Source: Candidatus Coatesiibacteriota bacterium (GTDB lineage: Bacteria; RBG-13-66-14; B26-G2; JAUVZD01). From it: 64,000 nucleotides of DNA. Each line of letters opens with the position of its first letter. Position 1 is the first letter of the stretch. The stretch is from positions 62,001 to 126,000 of the forward strand of contig JAUVZD010000006.1 of the NCBI GenBank assembly GCA_030602715.1, read 5' to 3'. Positions 51,735-62,375 of the stretch are shown piece after piece. The position numbers and the translations under genes are program-made. The notes under the pieces are model-generated. The model saw only the letters and a list, made by a program, of their open reading frames with translations. It was not told the DNA's origin and searched no databases.

Positions 51735-53042
51735 ATGTCCCAACTGCAGCAATCTGATGAACGGGGGAAGGCTTCTCCACTTGGGAAGTTTAAAGGATTG
51801 AAGGGGATATTCGGGCGAAAGAACCTGCGCTGGCTGTGGATTACCCTGGCGTTTGCGGGGGTTTGCGCAATCTCCGTCGGGTTGGGGATAGCTCTGGGGG
51901 GCTTTTTCAGCGATGATACTCCTCCCACAATACTGCTCTTTGCACCGCTTGATGGGCAGGTGTGCGAGGGGGAGATAGTCCTGGACTTCGGTGTGGGCGA
52001 CAACCGCTCAAAGATAACCTCGGTGGTGGTGCGTGTAGACGGACAGAATTATCCCATAGAACAGCCGGGGGAAGGCTTCGGTCACTTTCGGCGGTTCAAC
52101 CTCAACCTGGACACTACCAAGCTCTCCGAGGGCTTCCATAAGCTGGAGATAATCGCCCAAAACAGCGAGGGTGAGGGCTTGGTGAGCACTCTGTCCATCA
52201 ACTTTGAGGTGGATAACATCGTCATCCACCTGAGCCTTTCAACCGACAAGACAGAGATCAAGCCCGGACATACCCTCTTCGCCCTTCTGGAGAGCAACGA
52301 GACCTGCGAGATTATAGAATCATACTTTGATACCGAGGAGGTCTATTTCTACCCGCAGGGCAACAACTGGGAGAGCATCATGCCCATCAGGGCGGCAAAG
52401 GAGCCCGGTGAGTATCAACTTTCGGTCAAGGTTCTGCGGGTGGACGGGGAGGAGGAGACCCTAACCCGGGATATAACCGTGGTCTCCGGCAACTTTGAGC
52501 ACGAATATATCGTGATAAGTGCCAAGGCTTGCGGTGAAGGGGTTCCTCAGTGGAAGCTGGACGAGGAGGCGCAGAAGGTGGCAACCACTCAGCGAACCCG
52601 CACCTCCGACCAGCTGTGGGACGGTTCTTTCATCATCCCCCTGCAGGGCAAGCTGACCAGCCCCTTCGGCACCTATCGGGAGTATTCCACCGGCTCGTTG
52701 GGACGGCATCTGGGGATAGACATCGCTGCACCGGAAGGCACACCCATCCTGGCTTGTGGCGACGGCGTGGTGGCGCTTGCCGAGGAGCTCTCCCTGCAGG
52801 GGGGATGCATCATCATTGACCACGGGCGAGGGGTGCACTCCGAGTATCATCATCTCTCCGAGATACTGGTGGAGGTGGGGCAGGTTGTAGAACGGGGTGA
52901 TGTCATCGGCGAGGTGGGTGCCACCGGTATGGCTACCGGTTCGCACCTGCACTGGCAGATAAATATCGGTCGCTGGGTGGTTGATCCCTTTGAGTGGGTG
53001 GAGGAGGAATTCATTTATGGTAGGGGAGTCGTGGGTGAGTAG
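51735..53042 (+). CDS. M23 (LytM) peptidoglycan endopeptidase, membrane anchored
   Basis: A 435-residue protein with a membrane helix (about 36-57), Ig-like beta domains (PPTILLFAPLDGQVCEGEIVLDF; VVRVDGQNYPIE) and a C-terminal LytM domain. The zinc ligands H325xxxD329 (GRHLGIDIA) and H404-L-H406 (GSHLHWQI) and the H372/H373 pair are all present, so it should be active, cleaving peptide cross-links in the wall. It sits between DUF72 and the TPR-DUF3857 giants, fitting local wall opening for surface assembly. Confidence 0.93.
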   Translation: MSQLQQSDERGKASPLGKFKGLKGIFGRKNLRWLWITLAFAGVCAISVGLGIALGGFFSDDTPPTILLFAPLDGQVCEGEIVLDFGVGDNRSKITSVVVRVDGQNYPIEQPGEGFGHFRRFNLNLDTTKLSEGFHKLEIIAQNSEGEGLVSTLSINFEVDNIVIHLSLSTDKTEIKPGHTLFALLESNETCEIIESYFDTEEVYFYPQGNNWESIMPIRAAKEPGEYQLSVKVLRVDGEEETLTRDITVVSGNFEHEYIVISAKACGEGVPQWKLDEEAQKVATTQRTRTSDQLWDGSFIIPLQGKLTSPFGTYREYSTGSLGRHLGIDIAAPEGTPILACGDGVVALAEELSLQGGCIIIDHGRGVHSEYHHLSEILVEVGQVVERGDVIGEVGATGMATGSHLHWQINIGRWVVDPFEWVEEEFIYGRGVVGE

Positions 53043-53078
53043 GCGCAATTTATCGCAATTTTTTAAGATCGGGCGCAG

Positions 53079-56000
53079 ATGGCAATCACGAAAAGAATAA
53101 TAGCTGTTCTGTGGGTGCTGACTTGCCTTTCAGGACAAGCTCTTGCCCTGGAGCCGGGGGCGAGCCTTGAGGCGCTGATAGAGGAGAGCGTCGCCTCTCC
53201 CTCGGCGGAGGTCTATGCCCGTCTGGGATGGGCATACCTTTTGGACAATCAGCTGGCCTCAGCTTCTTCCTCCTTCAAGCAGGCGCTCACCTATTACCCT
53301 TACCAAGTTGACGCCCGGGAGGGAATGGCTCTGAATGCGCTGATGCTCGGCAGAGGTGGAGAAGCTGTGGAGTTGATGCTTGCCCTGGTGAGGGACCATC
53401 CCTTTGACGTCCGCAGTCAGGTCTATCTTTGTCTCGCCTATTCTCTCCTTGAAGAGACGGGTGGGCAGGGGGAGTTTCTGGCGGCCTTGGAGGGGATTTT
53501 GGCGGAGAGTATGGATGCCAACCTCCGCCAGCAGATGTTCATCATCCAGGGTCTGCTTTACACCCAGATGGGGAAGAAGGAGGAAGCTCTTTCGGTCTCC
53601 GCCCAGCTCAACCTGGTGGATGACTGGCAGGTGGTGGGTCCCTTCGCCAACATCCGCAAGGCGGGTCACGATACGGTCTATCCCCCGGAGGAGTTTCCCG
53701 CCGACCTCGCCGCAATCTACGACGGCAAGGAGGAGGAGGTGGGCTGGCGCAGAATTCCCTTCCCCCTCCCCTTCGGCGTCCTTCCCCTGGACAGCCTGCT
53801 CTATCCCCAGGAGGAATGCACCGCCTATGCCCTGAGTGCGGTCTATTCTCCCACCGACCGGGCGGTAGCCCTGCGGTTGGGCGCAAGCGGGGCGCTCAAG
53901 GTGTGGCTCAACGGCGAGCTGGTCTGGGAAAACGACCTTTATCGTCCCTATGCGATTGATCAGGATGTGGTGGCGGTGGGGCTTTCTTCCGGTTGGAACC
54001 TGCTCCTGGTCAAGGTGGGGAATATGACCGAGGGCAAATGGCAGGTCTCAGCCCGCTTCACCGCTCTGGATGGTGGGAGCCTATCCGACCTTTCCTGCTC
54101 GGCGGAGGCGACGGATATCGCAAAAGCTCAAAGGCAGATGCCATACCCGGTATCGGAGGAGGAGCTCTCCTCTCTAAACTATGGAGCAAGACAACACTAC
54201 CAGATGTTTACCGGCGAGGGGGAGGGCGACCCTACCTGTTATATCTATCTGGCGGTTTTGGAGGAGATGTTTAATGGACATGATCCCAATGAGGATTTCG
54301 CCGGTCAGGTTAGCCGGTATGCACAGAGACTTGCTCCGGGTTGGGCTCTGCCCTACTACTATCAGGGGCTCTATGACTCCGACCGAGACCGGGGACGGGA
54401 AGCCTTTGAGATGGCGCTTTTCCTTCTGCCGGAGATGGTGCCGGCAGGGACAGAGTTGGGCATCTACTATCTGAGCCTGGGACGGCAGGAGAAGGCTTGG
54501 GATATTTTTCGTCAGATAGCCGATGAGCATCCTCATGCCCTCAGGGCCAGGCAGTACCTGGCGAAGATCAGCTACGAAAACAGCTGGTATGTGCCTATGA
54601 GGCACTATATCGCCGAGATTGAGGAACTCTCGCCCGATTATTACTATGTGTTTCTGGATAAGGGGCTTCTAGCCGAGCACAGGGGGAGCCTGGAGGATGC
54701 GGAGTTGGCTTATCGGCAGGTGTTGGAATATAAATTCTCCTCCTCTGCCAGGGACAATCTGGTGGACATCTTGGTCAGCACGGGGCGCCTTGAGGAAGCC
54801 ACCGACTTGATTAAAGAGGGCATAGACATCTTCCCTTACAATCTAGATTGGCGGATGGATTTGGTTAGGTTTTATGAGGATGCAGAACGCCATTCCGAAT
54901 CCATCGCCTTTGCCGATGAGGTGCTTTCCGTATCCCCCAATCACTGGGAGGCTTTGACCTGGCGGGGGTTCGCCCATCAGCGGTTGGGGCAGACCGAGCT
55001 TGCCCTGACCGACTTTGAACGGGCAATGGAGTTGCGCCACAGTTATCCCTGGCTTTTGCAGTATATAGAATATATTACCCCCCAGGAGGAGGATTACTAC
55101 TCGCCGTATAAGCGGGAGCTTGATGAAGTACTGATGGACGCCGGGGAGCTCAGTTCGTATGTGGGGGAGATCGCCGTCTATCTGTTGGATCAGAAGGTGT
55201 GTAGGGTCCTGCCCAACGGCACCGCCAGCTACACAGTCCATAAGGTGATAAGATTGCTCTCCGACGAGGCGGTTCCCAGGTTCTCCACAATGTATATTGA
55301 CTACTCCCCTTCTACCGAGGAGGTGAAGATTCGCTCCGCACGGGTCATCCTGCCCACAGGTGAGGAGTTGAACGCCACCCAGTTTGAGGACCTGTCGGTG
55401 TCCAGTGAGGAGGCTCGCCTCTACTACGATATCCTGAGCAAGGCGGTGACCATGCCCGGCTTGAGGGAGGGAGCGATAATTGACTTTGAGTATTCGGTGG
55501 AATCCAAGGGGAAGAATATCTATTCCGACTATTTCGGGGAGCAGTTTTACTTCGGAAACTACGATCCCACCGGGCTCTCCGAGTATGTGCTGATACTCCC
55601 CCCCCAGCGCAGATTTCACTTCCATCACCTGAACGGAGAGACGCCGGCGGAGGTGCTGACCACACCGCAGGCGGTGACTTACATCTTCCGGCGGGAGGAT
55701 ATCCCCGGCATAGTGCTGGAGGGGAGTATGCCCTCGTTTGCCGAACTAATCCCCATCGTTCAGGTCTCCACCTTCTCCACCTGGGAGGAGATAGGAGAAT
55801 GGTATTGGAACCTGATAGAGGACCAGTTTGTTGCCACCGACCGCATCAAACAGAAGGTGGGGGAACTGACCGCAGGCATTGGGACGACGATGGAGAAGGC
55901 GAAGGCTTTATACAACTTCGTGGTCAGCGATGTGCGCTATGTGGGGCTGGAGTTCGGCATCGGCGGTTACCTGCCCCATAAGGCGGAGGAATGCCTGGCC

Positions 56001-56948
56001 GCGAGCTACGGCGATTGTAAGGACAAGGGCACCCTGCTCATAACTATGTTAAGGGAGATTGGCGTGGAGGCGGATGTGGTGCTCATTCGCACCCGGGATC
56101 TGGGGGAGATTGACTACCAACAACCCATGTTGGGACTGTTCAATCATTTTATCATTTTGGCTCACACTCCTGAAGGAGAACTGTTCTTGGACGGCACGGC
56201 GGAGTTTCACGCCTATGACCAACTTCCCTGGGGTGACCAGGGGGTGCAGGTGTTCATCATAAACTCCTCCGGCAGTTATTTTGCCACCACCCCCATGAAG
56301 ACCGCCGAGGATAATTATATTTATATGAATATGGTGGTGAATGTCGCCCCGGACGGCTCCGCCACTGCAACTCGCCATCTTTCCTACGGCGACTATTTTG
56401 CTCCCGGGCAGCGCTCTCGCTACCTCAACCCCTCACGGCGGCAGGACCAACTGGCGGAGTATTGGAACGCCCTCTATGGAGGGACAATGGTAAGCGACTT
56501 ACAGTTCAGCAACCTGGGGGATCTGGACGAGGCGGTTACCTTCGGCTACCGACTGGAGATACCCCGCCTGATCCGTGAGGAGAAGGAGACTTACTATCTG
56601 CCCAGCCGTATACCGGTGGATAACCTGGTGGCGTCGCTTGCCTCCAACTCCTCACGGAGGTTTCCTCTGGAGATGGATGCACCTTACTCCATCCGCAGTA
56701 GTATTGAATACCACCTGCCAGAAGGTGCCCAGTTGGGCGAGAATCTGCCCCAGAATTTCAGTGTGGAGAACGATTTCGGCAGTTTTCGGGTGGACTATGA
56801 ATATTCTGAGGGTTCGGTGCGGGTGGATATGGATGTGCAGATAGATGTCTTTTGGGTGGAGATCGGCGAATATGCTTACTTCCGCTCCTTCCTCGCCGAA
56901 TGCGACCGCCGTGAAGATGCGGAGATCCCCTATACTTTGGCTAAGTAG
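53079..56948 (+). CDS. TPR-DUF3857-transglutaminase surface protein (catalytic)
   Basis: A 1289-residue exported protein: signal peptide (MAITKRIIAVLWVLTCLSGQ), TPRs, a PA14-like beta sandwich (VALRLGASGALKVWLNGELVWEND), more TPRs to about residue 670, a DUF3857 domain (CRVLPNGTASYTVHKVIRLL...RLYYDILSKAVTMPGL) and a transglutaminase-like domain. The triad is complete: C980 in YGDCKDKG, H1023 in FNHFII, D1038 in LDGTAE. Transglutaminase-fold enzymes of this type act as peptidases or cross-linkers; the substrate is unknown. It is followed by a paralogue 10 nt downstream. Confidence 0.9.
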   Translation: MAITKRIIAVLWVLTCLSGQALALEPGASLEALIEESVASPSAEVYARLGWAYLLDNQLASASSSFKQALTYYPYQVDAREGMALNALMLGRGGEAVELMLALVRDHPFDVRSQVYLCLAYSLLEETGGQGEFLAALEGILAESMDANLRQQMFIIQGLLYTQMGKKEEALSVSAQLNLVDDWQVVGPFANIRKAGHDTVYPPEEFPADLAAIYDGKEEEVGWRRIPFPLPFGVLPLDSLLYPQEECTAYALSAVYSPTDRAVALRLGASGALKVWLNGELVWENDLYRPYAIDQDVVAVGLSSGWNLLLVKVGNMTEGKWQVSARFTALDGGSLSDLSCSAEATDIAKAQRQMPYPVSEEELSSLNYGARQHYQMFTGEGEGDPTCYIYLAVLEEMFNGHDPNEDFAGQVSRYAQRLAPGWALPYYYQGLYDSDRDRGREAFEMALFLLPEMVPAGTELGIYYLSLGRQEKAWDIFRQIADEHPHALRARQYLAKISYENSWYVPMRHYIAEIEELSPDYYYVFLDKGLLAEHRGSLEDAELAYRQVLEYKFSSSARDNLVDILVSTGRLEEATDLIKEGIDIFPYNLDWRMDLVRFYEDAERHSESIAFADEVLSVSPNHWEALTWRGFAHQRLGQTELALTDFERAMELRHSYPWLLQYIEYITPQEEDYYSPYKRELDEVLMDAGELSSYVGEIAVYLLDQKVCRVLPNGTASYTVHKVIRLLSDEAVPRFSTMYIDYSPSTEEVKIRSARVILPTGEELNATQFEDLSVSSEEARLYYDILSKAVTMPGLREGAIIDFEYSVESKGKNIYSDYFGEQFYFGNYDPTGLSEYVLILPPQRRFHFHHLNGETPAEVLTTPQAVTYIFRREDIPGIVLEGSMPSFAELIPIVQVSTFSTWEEIGEWYWNLIEDQFVATDRIKQKVGELTAGIGTTMEKAKALYNFVVSDVRYVGLEFGIGGYLPHKAEECLAASYGDCKDKGTLLITMLREIGVEADVVLIRTRDLGEIDYQQPMLGLFNHFIILAHTPEGELFLDGTAEFHAYDQLPWGDQGVQVFIINSSGSYFATTPMKTAEDNYIYMNMVVNVAPDGSATATRHLSYGDYFAPGQRSRYLNPSRRQDQLAEYWNALYGGTMVSDLQFSNLGDLDEAVTFGYRLEIPRLIREEKETYYLPSRIPVDNLVASLASNSSRRFPLEMDAPYSIRSSIEYHLPEGAQLGENLPQNFSVENDFGSFRVDYEYSEGSVRVDMDVQIDVFWVEIGEYAYFRSFLAECDRREDAEIPYTLAK

Positions 56949-56958
56949 GGAAGAGACC

Positions 56959-59900
56959 GTGACCTCTGCAAAAAGCTTCATCTTTATACTGCTCGCTATT
57001 GCTCTGCTTCCCGCAATCTGCCGCGGCGTAGCTGAGGAATACATCGCTTATAGCGACCCTTACGGTGCTTATGAATATTACCAGTCGCTTATCCAGTCGG
57101 GCGGAGAAGGAGCGGACTACGCCGACCATTTCGCCCGCCTGGGGTGGATAGGACATTACTTCTGGGGCGAAAATGAAACTGCGCTTAAGCATTTTCAGAC
57201 CGCCCTCTCCTATGATGCGGAGAATGAAGCCGCCCTGGAGGGTCTGGCGGTTGTCTCCATGCTCTCTGGGGACATGGGGGAGAGCCTACGCGCCTGGCTG
57301 GATTTGGGAGAAGTCAATTTACACAACCCCGTCTTTCCAGCCCTATTGCTCAACATGGACTTCTTTGCCAATACTACCCCCCTCTATGAGAGCTTGCCTG
57401 AGGAACTCTCCTACTTTGATGCCGGGGAGGATTTTTGGCTGGAAGGTTTTCGGAAGATTAAGCTCGCTCAGTTTCTTTACGAACGGGGAGATGCGGAAAG
57501 CCTTGCCGAAGTGGCGAAACTGAGTGCGGATGTGGGCTACTGGGGCAGTTGGGAGATTGTGGGTCCCTTTAGGCTCTACGGCAAGGTGGACATCTATCAT
57601 CCCTTCCCGCCGGAGGAGAAGCCCCGGGAGGAAAGTTACGGTTCCGCCCGAAACGAGATGTGGCTACCCGCCCAGGTGGATATTGACGGCTATATGTTGA
57701 TAGACGAGTTGACCGGGGCTGATGAGGGCTGTGTCTATCTGCGCACCGGGCTCTACTCCGAAAGCGAGCAGAGAATCTATCTCTGCCTGGATGCCAACTG
57801 TGCGCTTGTGGTTTGGGCTGGTGGAGAGCTGGTCTATGAACGCAACTCCTTCCGTGACCAGCGGGGGGAGTATGAGGTGGTGGCAATGGATATCGGAGAG
57901 GGGGTAACCCCACTCCTGGTCAAGTGCTTGCGCAACAGCGGTCTTTACTATTTGAGCGGTAACTGGTCTTTTGGTGTTAGGGTGATAGATGAGGAGGGGA
58001 AACCCCTGGGGGAGGAGATACCCCAAGGGGCGGACATCGCCCCCAAGCCCAAGAATATAGAGCAGGTATGGGAGGGGACGCTCTCAGCGCTCACCGCAGA
58101 GAGCACTAATCCCTTTGATTATTTCTATCGGTCTCTTACCGCTTTGGTCTATGGTTATATGGATACCTCCATCGCCCTGGCGGAGAGGGCGGTGGAGCTT
58201 TCCCCCGCTTATCCCTTCTTCCGGGTGATGCTTGCTTATATCTACATCGCCTCCGGTTTTGAGTGGCAACTGCAGGCGGCTCGCAACCAACTGAACACCT
58301 CTATCTCCCTGGACAGCGGTTGCGTTTTGGCGCAGGAGGAGCTTGCGGTCTATTATAAGTCCGAGGATAAGCAGAAGCAGGCTCTGGAAGCCTACCGGGC
58401 AACCATTGAGTTGAACCCGGAATATGTGAGCGCCCGCCTGGGTCTTGCCGACCTACTGCTCTCCCTCCACTATGAGCGGGAGTATATGGAGCAGATCGTG
58501 GCTATAGAGGAGCTTTATCCGGAAAACCCCAATATGCTCACTCAGCTCTACACATTCTACAACCAGCGGGGGATTTACTCGGCGGCGGAGACCTACTGCC
58601 GACGCTATCTTGATGTGCGAACCAGTGATAGGGATATGTGGGCTAATCTGGCTTACCTGCTTGAGGATGCGGGCGACCTGGAGGGCGCAATGGAAGTGTG
58701 GCGGAAGCTGCTTACGATGGACGCCCGTTATATCTCCTACTATGTCGAGCTGGGACGGATACAGGAACGGCGGGGTGACCTAGTCGGTGCGGAAGAAACC
58801 TATCTTTCAGCGATTGAGCATTGCCCCTACAGCCATAAGGGCTACCAGATGCTGGGACTGCTCAAGGAGCAGATGTGGTTGGAGGTGCACAAATATTGTG
58901 GAGTGCTCGGGGTTGATGCCCAGATGTTGGGACTGCTTAAGGAGCGGATGGGATTGGAGGAGGAGGCAATAGCCGACCTGCTCAAGGCAAAGGAGATGAA
59001 CCCCAGCGACTGGTGGCTGGACGAATACCTGCGCACTACCCAGGATTTGGACACATTACTACTGGGGTTTGAGGTTGATGCCGGCGAGGTGCTGAAAGAT
59101 AGAGTCCGGGAGGGGGACTATCCCGGCGCCGATGCGGTGATCTTGCTCAATCAATTGGTGGTGGAGGTTCACTCCGACTACACCTTCACCGAGACCTTTC
59201 ACAAATTCATCCAGATAATGAACCCCAGGGGGCGGGAGATGTGGGGCGAGTTCAGCGTCCCCAGCGGTGCGGGGGTTACTTTGCTTGAGGCTCGCACCTT
59301 TCTCCCCGATGGGGGTTATCTGGAAGCGACGTCAATAAAGGATATTGGGGGAAGCACGGTCATCTCCCTGGAGGGATTGGTGGACGGCTCGGTCATTGAG
59401 GTCAAGTATCGCAATAGTCAGGGGCGGCGGATGGTAGATGACCTGAGCGAGTTCTTCTCCGCCGGCTTCGCCTTCTGCGAATTTAACGACCCCTGCCTGA
59501 GGAACCGCTATGTGGTCATCCTCCCCGAGGGGATGGAGATAGGCTTTGCCCGGAATAAATTCAAAGGAAAGCACGAAAAAATTGAGGGGGAGGGGCGCAT
59601 AGCCCATATCTTCGTGATGAATGATGTGGACGGTATAATCTTCGAGCCGTTGATGCCCATCTTCACCGAGGTGGCACCTCAGATACAGCCCAGCACCATG
59701 AAAGACCCTACACCGCTGATTGAGTGGTATAGAGGGGAGATGTGGGGGTTGGGTTGGACCTCACAGCAGGTAAAGGAGAGGGTGAGGGAGCTCTGCGCCG
59801 GCAAGACCGGCGATTTGGAGAGGGCAAAGGTCATCTATTATTGGGTAATGCACAGCATCAAAGGCTACGGAGGGAGTATCTACTATCCGTATGAGGCAAA

Positions 59901-60864
59901 TCAGACTTTCTACAGTAAGCAGGGGAGACCTGTAGATAGAGCGGTGTTGATTATGGCTATGCTTTCAGAGGTGGGGATAGATTCACAGTTCGTTCTGCTC
60001 TCCACCTCGGAGCAATTGGAGGGGGCTTGGAAGCACCCCAATTCGGGGATATTTGATACCTGTCTGGTATATTTGCCTGATGTGGAGGGCGAGGAGTACT
60101 ATCTGGATGTGCTCATAGGGGATTTGACCTTTGGGGATTTCTGGAGCGATGCTTACGGTAGGAAGGCGGCATTTATAAAAGACGATGGTTTTTACTTTGA
60201 TAAGGTGCTCACCAAACCGCTTGACAGGGATTACACCGGCTTCAATGCTACGCTGGAAATTGGAGAGGACGGCGGTTTGCAGGTTGAGGGAAGCCATCGC
60301 TTCTTCGGATTGCGGGGCAGTTATCGCGGTCTTTATCGTGACCCTCGGGACCGGGACATGATGATAGAGTCAATGCTCACCTACCTATTCTCCAGCCCCA
60401 CTCTGGAGGAGGTGGAGTTCTTCAATCTTGATGATGTGGATGAGCTCTTCTATTATACCTTTCGCTTGACAGCGCCCAACTACGCAAAGGTGGAGGGGGA
60501 GGAGCTGGTATTCTCCGCACTGCCCGGTCAGTTCGGCTTGACCTCAGCCTATGTCAACAGCAAGGAGCGGCGCTGGCCCTTGAAACTTACCCGCACCGAG
60601 ACCATGCGGGATTCGGTGGTGGTGAAACTGCCCCCGGGCTTTGAGGTGGTCAGCCTGCCCCCGGACCTGCACCTGAAAGAGTATTTCGGGGAGTATGAGC
60701 TGAGCTTTCGGCAGGAGGGCGGGGGGGTCTATATTGAACGTTACTTACATTTGAACAGGAAGACTATAAAGGTCTCCGACTACGATGAATTCATCAACTT
60801 CTGTGCCCGGGTGGATGAGGCGGAGAAAGGGAACATCCGCATAAAGCCGGAGGGAAGTCATTAG
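56959..60864 (+). CDS. TPR-DUF3857-transglutaminase-like protein, catalytically degenerate
   Basis: A 1301-residue paralogue of the preceding protein with the same order: signal peptide (SFIFILLAIALLPAICRG), beta sandwich (QRIYLCLDANCALVVWAGGE), TPRs (ALEAYRATIELNPEYVSARL), DUF3857 and a transglutaminase fold. The active-site segment reads QGRPVDRA, so Pro991 replaces the Cys, and FDTCLV replaces the His with Thr; only the Asp (YYLD) remains. It is probably a pseudoenzyme partner. GTG 56959 is chosen since it follows GGGAAGAG and begins the signal peptide; the frame continues upstream only by overlapping the previous gene. A 75-bp internal duplication is at 58846-58960. Confidence 0.88.
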   Translation: MTSAKSFIFILLAIALLPAICRGVAEEYIAYSDPYGAYEYYQSLIQSGGEGADYADHFARLGWIGHYFWGENETALKHFQTALSYDAENEAALEGLAVVSMLSGDMGESLRAWLDLGEVNLHNPVFPALLLNMDFFANTTPLYESLPEELSYFDAGEDFWLEGFRKIKLAQFLYERGDAESLAEVAKLSADVGYWGSWEIVGPFRLYGKVDIYHPFPPEEKPREESYGSARNEMWLPAQVDIDGYMLIDELTGADEGCVYLRTGLYSESEQRIYLCLDANCALVVWAGGELVYERNSFRDQRGEYEVVAMDIGEGVTPLLVKCLRNSGLYYLSGNWSFGVRVIDEEGKPLGEEIPQGADIAPKPKNIEQVWEGTLSALTAESTNPFDYFYRSLTALVYGYMDTSIALAERAVELSPAYPFFRVMLAYIYIASGFEWQLQAARNQLNTSISLDSGCVLAQEELAVYYKSEDKQKQALEAYRATIELNPEYVSARLGLADLLLSLHYEREYMEQIVAIEELYPENPNMLTQLYTFYNQRGIYSAAETYCRRYLDVRTSDRDMWANLAYLLEDAGDLEGAMEVWRKLLTMDARYISYYVELGRIQERRGDLVGAEETYLSAIEHCPYSHKGYQMLGLLKEQMWLEVHKYCGVLGVDAQMLGLLKERMGLEEEAIADLLKAKEMNPSDWWLDEYLRTTQDLDTLLLGFEVDAGEVLKDRVREGDYPGADAVILLNQLVVEVHSDYTFTETFHKFIQIMNPRGREMWGEFSVPSGAGVTLLEARTFLPDGGYLEATSIKDIGGSTVISLEGLVDGSVIEVKYRNSQGRRMVDDLSEFFSAGFAFCEFNDPCLRNRYVVILPEGMEIGFARNKFKGKHEKIEGEGRIAHIFVMNDVDGIIFEPLMPIFTEVAPQIQPSTMKDPTPLIEWYRGEMWGLGWTSQQVKERVRELCAGKTGDLERAKVIYYWVMHSIKGYGGSIYYPYEANQTFYSKQGRPVDRAVLIMAMLSEVGIDSQFVLLSTSEQLEGAWKHPNSGIFDTCLVYLPDVEGEEYYLDVLIGDLTFGDFWSDAYGRKAAFIKDDGFYFDKVLTKPLDRDYTGFNATLEIGEDGGLQVEGSHRFFGLRGSYRGLYRDPRDRDMMIESMLTYLFSSPTLEEVEFFNLDDVDELFYYTFRLTAPNYAKVEGEELVFSALPGQFGLTSAYVNSKERRWPLKLTRTETMRDSVVVKLPPGFEVVSLPPDLHLKEYFGEYELSFRQEGGGVYIERYLHLNRKTIKVSDYDEFINFCARVDEAEKGNIRIKPEGSH
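58846..58960 (+). repeat. In-frame 75-bp-period direct repeat within the second giant protein
   Basis: About 40 bp beginning CAGATGCTGGGACTGCTCAA (58846) recurs at 58921 with a few changes, giving QMLGLLKEQMWLE and QMLGLLKERMGLE 25 residues apart. It looks like a recent TPR-helix duplication. Confidence 0.8.
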
Positions 60865-60866
60865 TT

Positions 60867-62282
60867 GTGAATGCTATTCTTCTAGTGGTTACAATCATTC
60901 TGGATTTAGCGCTAGTTGCTCTGGCAATGGTCGGCGCTTACCATATCAGGTTTTACTGGGGTTGGATACCGCTGGTAGCCGGCATCCCCCCGCTTGCCAG
61001 CTATTTGAGAGTGATACCGTTGATTCTTGCGGTCTGGGCGTTGACCTATCGCTACAGCGAGCTTTATTCCAACTGGGGGAGGAGACGGGGAATTGACGAG
61101 TTCTTTTCCATTATCGGGGCGGCGGTGCTCTCCGTCCTGGTGGTTCTGGCTCTGGCTTTCTTCTACAGAGGCTTCTCCTACTCCCGGATAGTCCTGGTCA
61201 TCTTCGGCTTTCTCCTGTTGGTCTTCATCTCCGTGAACCGTCTGCTCATGTTTGGGATTACCCGGCTGTTGTGGCGGAGGGGAAAGGGTTTGCGCAGGGC
61301 GGTGGTGGCTGGTGGTGGGGATATGGCTCGGGTGCTGGTCAAGAAGCTGGTCGGTGGGGACGGAGCCGGCTATAAGCTCCTGGGGCTGGTTTATACCGAC
61401 GGCGCAGGCGATGTGGAGGAGCTAAAGGATTGGGCGGAAGGTGAGCTGGGCGTGGATTTGAGGTGCCTTGGAAAGATTTCCAATATGCACGAGTGGGTTG
61501 GCGCTGAGGGGGTGGATACTGTCTTTGTTGCCGGCGAGATGGAGCGAAATGAGTTGACCAAGATACTCCCGCTGGCGGAAAAACTGGAGGTGGACCTGAA
61601 GCTGGTGCCCGACCTGCTGGGGATTATGCGCACCAAGGTGCGCGCCGACAGTCGTTTCGGCTTGCCTTTGTTCTCTCTGCGCAAACTGCCCATGAACTGG
61701 CTGGGACGGGCGGCGAAACGGATGATGGATATCATTATATCCTTGATAGCTCTCATCCTTTTCGCTCCCCTTGCGGGGGTGATCGCAGTGGCAATTAAAT
61801 TGAACTCGCCGGGACCCGTTTTCTACATCCAGGAGAGAGTGGGTTTGGATGGGCGCACTTTCAATATTTATAAGTTCCGCACAATGCGCATAAGTGCAGA
61901 GGCAGAGAGCGGACCGGTCTGGGCGAAGAAAGACGACCCTCGTCGCACTGCCATCGGTAGTTTTCTGCGCAAGACCAGCCTGGATGAGGTGCCACAGTGT
62001 CTGAATGTCCTTGCCGGGGAGATGAGCGTGGTCGGTCCCCGACCGGAGAGACCCTATTTTGTGGAGAAATTCAGCAACCAGGTGCCCCGCTACCTGGAAC
62101 GGCATAAGGTGAAGAGCGGTATCACCGGCTGGGCGCAGGTCAATGGACTTAGGGGGGATACATCTTTGGAGGATAGGGTGGAGTATGATATATATTATGT
62201 TGAGAACTGGTCGCTGATCTTTGATTTGAAGATAATCATTTTGACCGTCTTTAACCTGTTCAGCTCGGAGAGGGTAGGGTAA
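60867..62282 (+). CDS. Polyprenyl-phosphate sugar-1-phosphate transferase (WbaP/WcaJ-like)
   Basis: A 471-residue initiating transferase of exopolysaccharide synthesis. Four to five N-terminal helices, a Rossmann-like CoA-binding-type domain ([18 protein letters not shown]), then the catalytic bacterial sugar transferase domain (about 275-470: [85 protein letters not shown]). It loads the first sugar onto undecaprenyl phosphate. GTG start 2 nt after the preceding stop; last gene of the operon. Confidence 0.95.
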   Translation: MNAILLVVTIILDLALVALAMVGAYHIRFYWGWIPLVAGIPPLASYLRVIPLILAVWALTYRYSELYSNWGRRRGIDEFFSIIGAAVLSVLVVLALAFFYRGFSYSRIVLVIFGFLLLVFISVNRLLMFGITRLLWRRGKGLRRAVVAGGGDMARVLVKKLVGGDGAGYKLLGLVYTDGAGDVEELKDWAEGELGVDLRCLGKISNMHEWVGAEGVDTVFVAGEMERNELTKILPLAEKLEVDLKLVPDLLGIMRTKVRADSRFGLPLFSLRKLPMNWLGRAAKRMMDIIISLIALILFAPLAGVIAVAIKLNSPGPVFYIQERVGLDGRTFNIYKFRTMRISAEAESGPVWAKKDDPRRTAIGSFLRKTSLDEVPQCLNVLAGEMSVVGPRPERPYFVEKFSNQVPRYLERHKVKSGITGWAQVNGLRGDTSLEDRVEYDIYYVENWSLIFDLKIIILTVFNLFSSERVG

Positions 62283-62302
62283 GGGAATGAGGAGGAGGAT
62301 TT

Positions 62303-62325
62303 GAGACCTTTAGGTCTCGTCTTTT
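62303..62325 (+). terminator. Terminator of the envelope operon
   Basis: GAGACC-TTTA-GGTCTC hairpin (62303-62318) followed by GTCTTTT. Confidence 0.75.
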
Positions 62326-62375
62326 GCAATTAGTTGTTTTTGATTACCTGAGTCATTCACGAAAAGTATTCTAAT

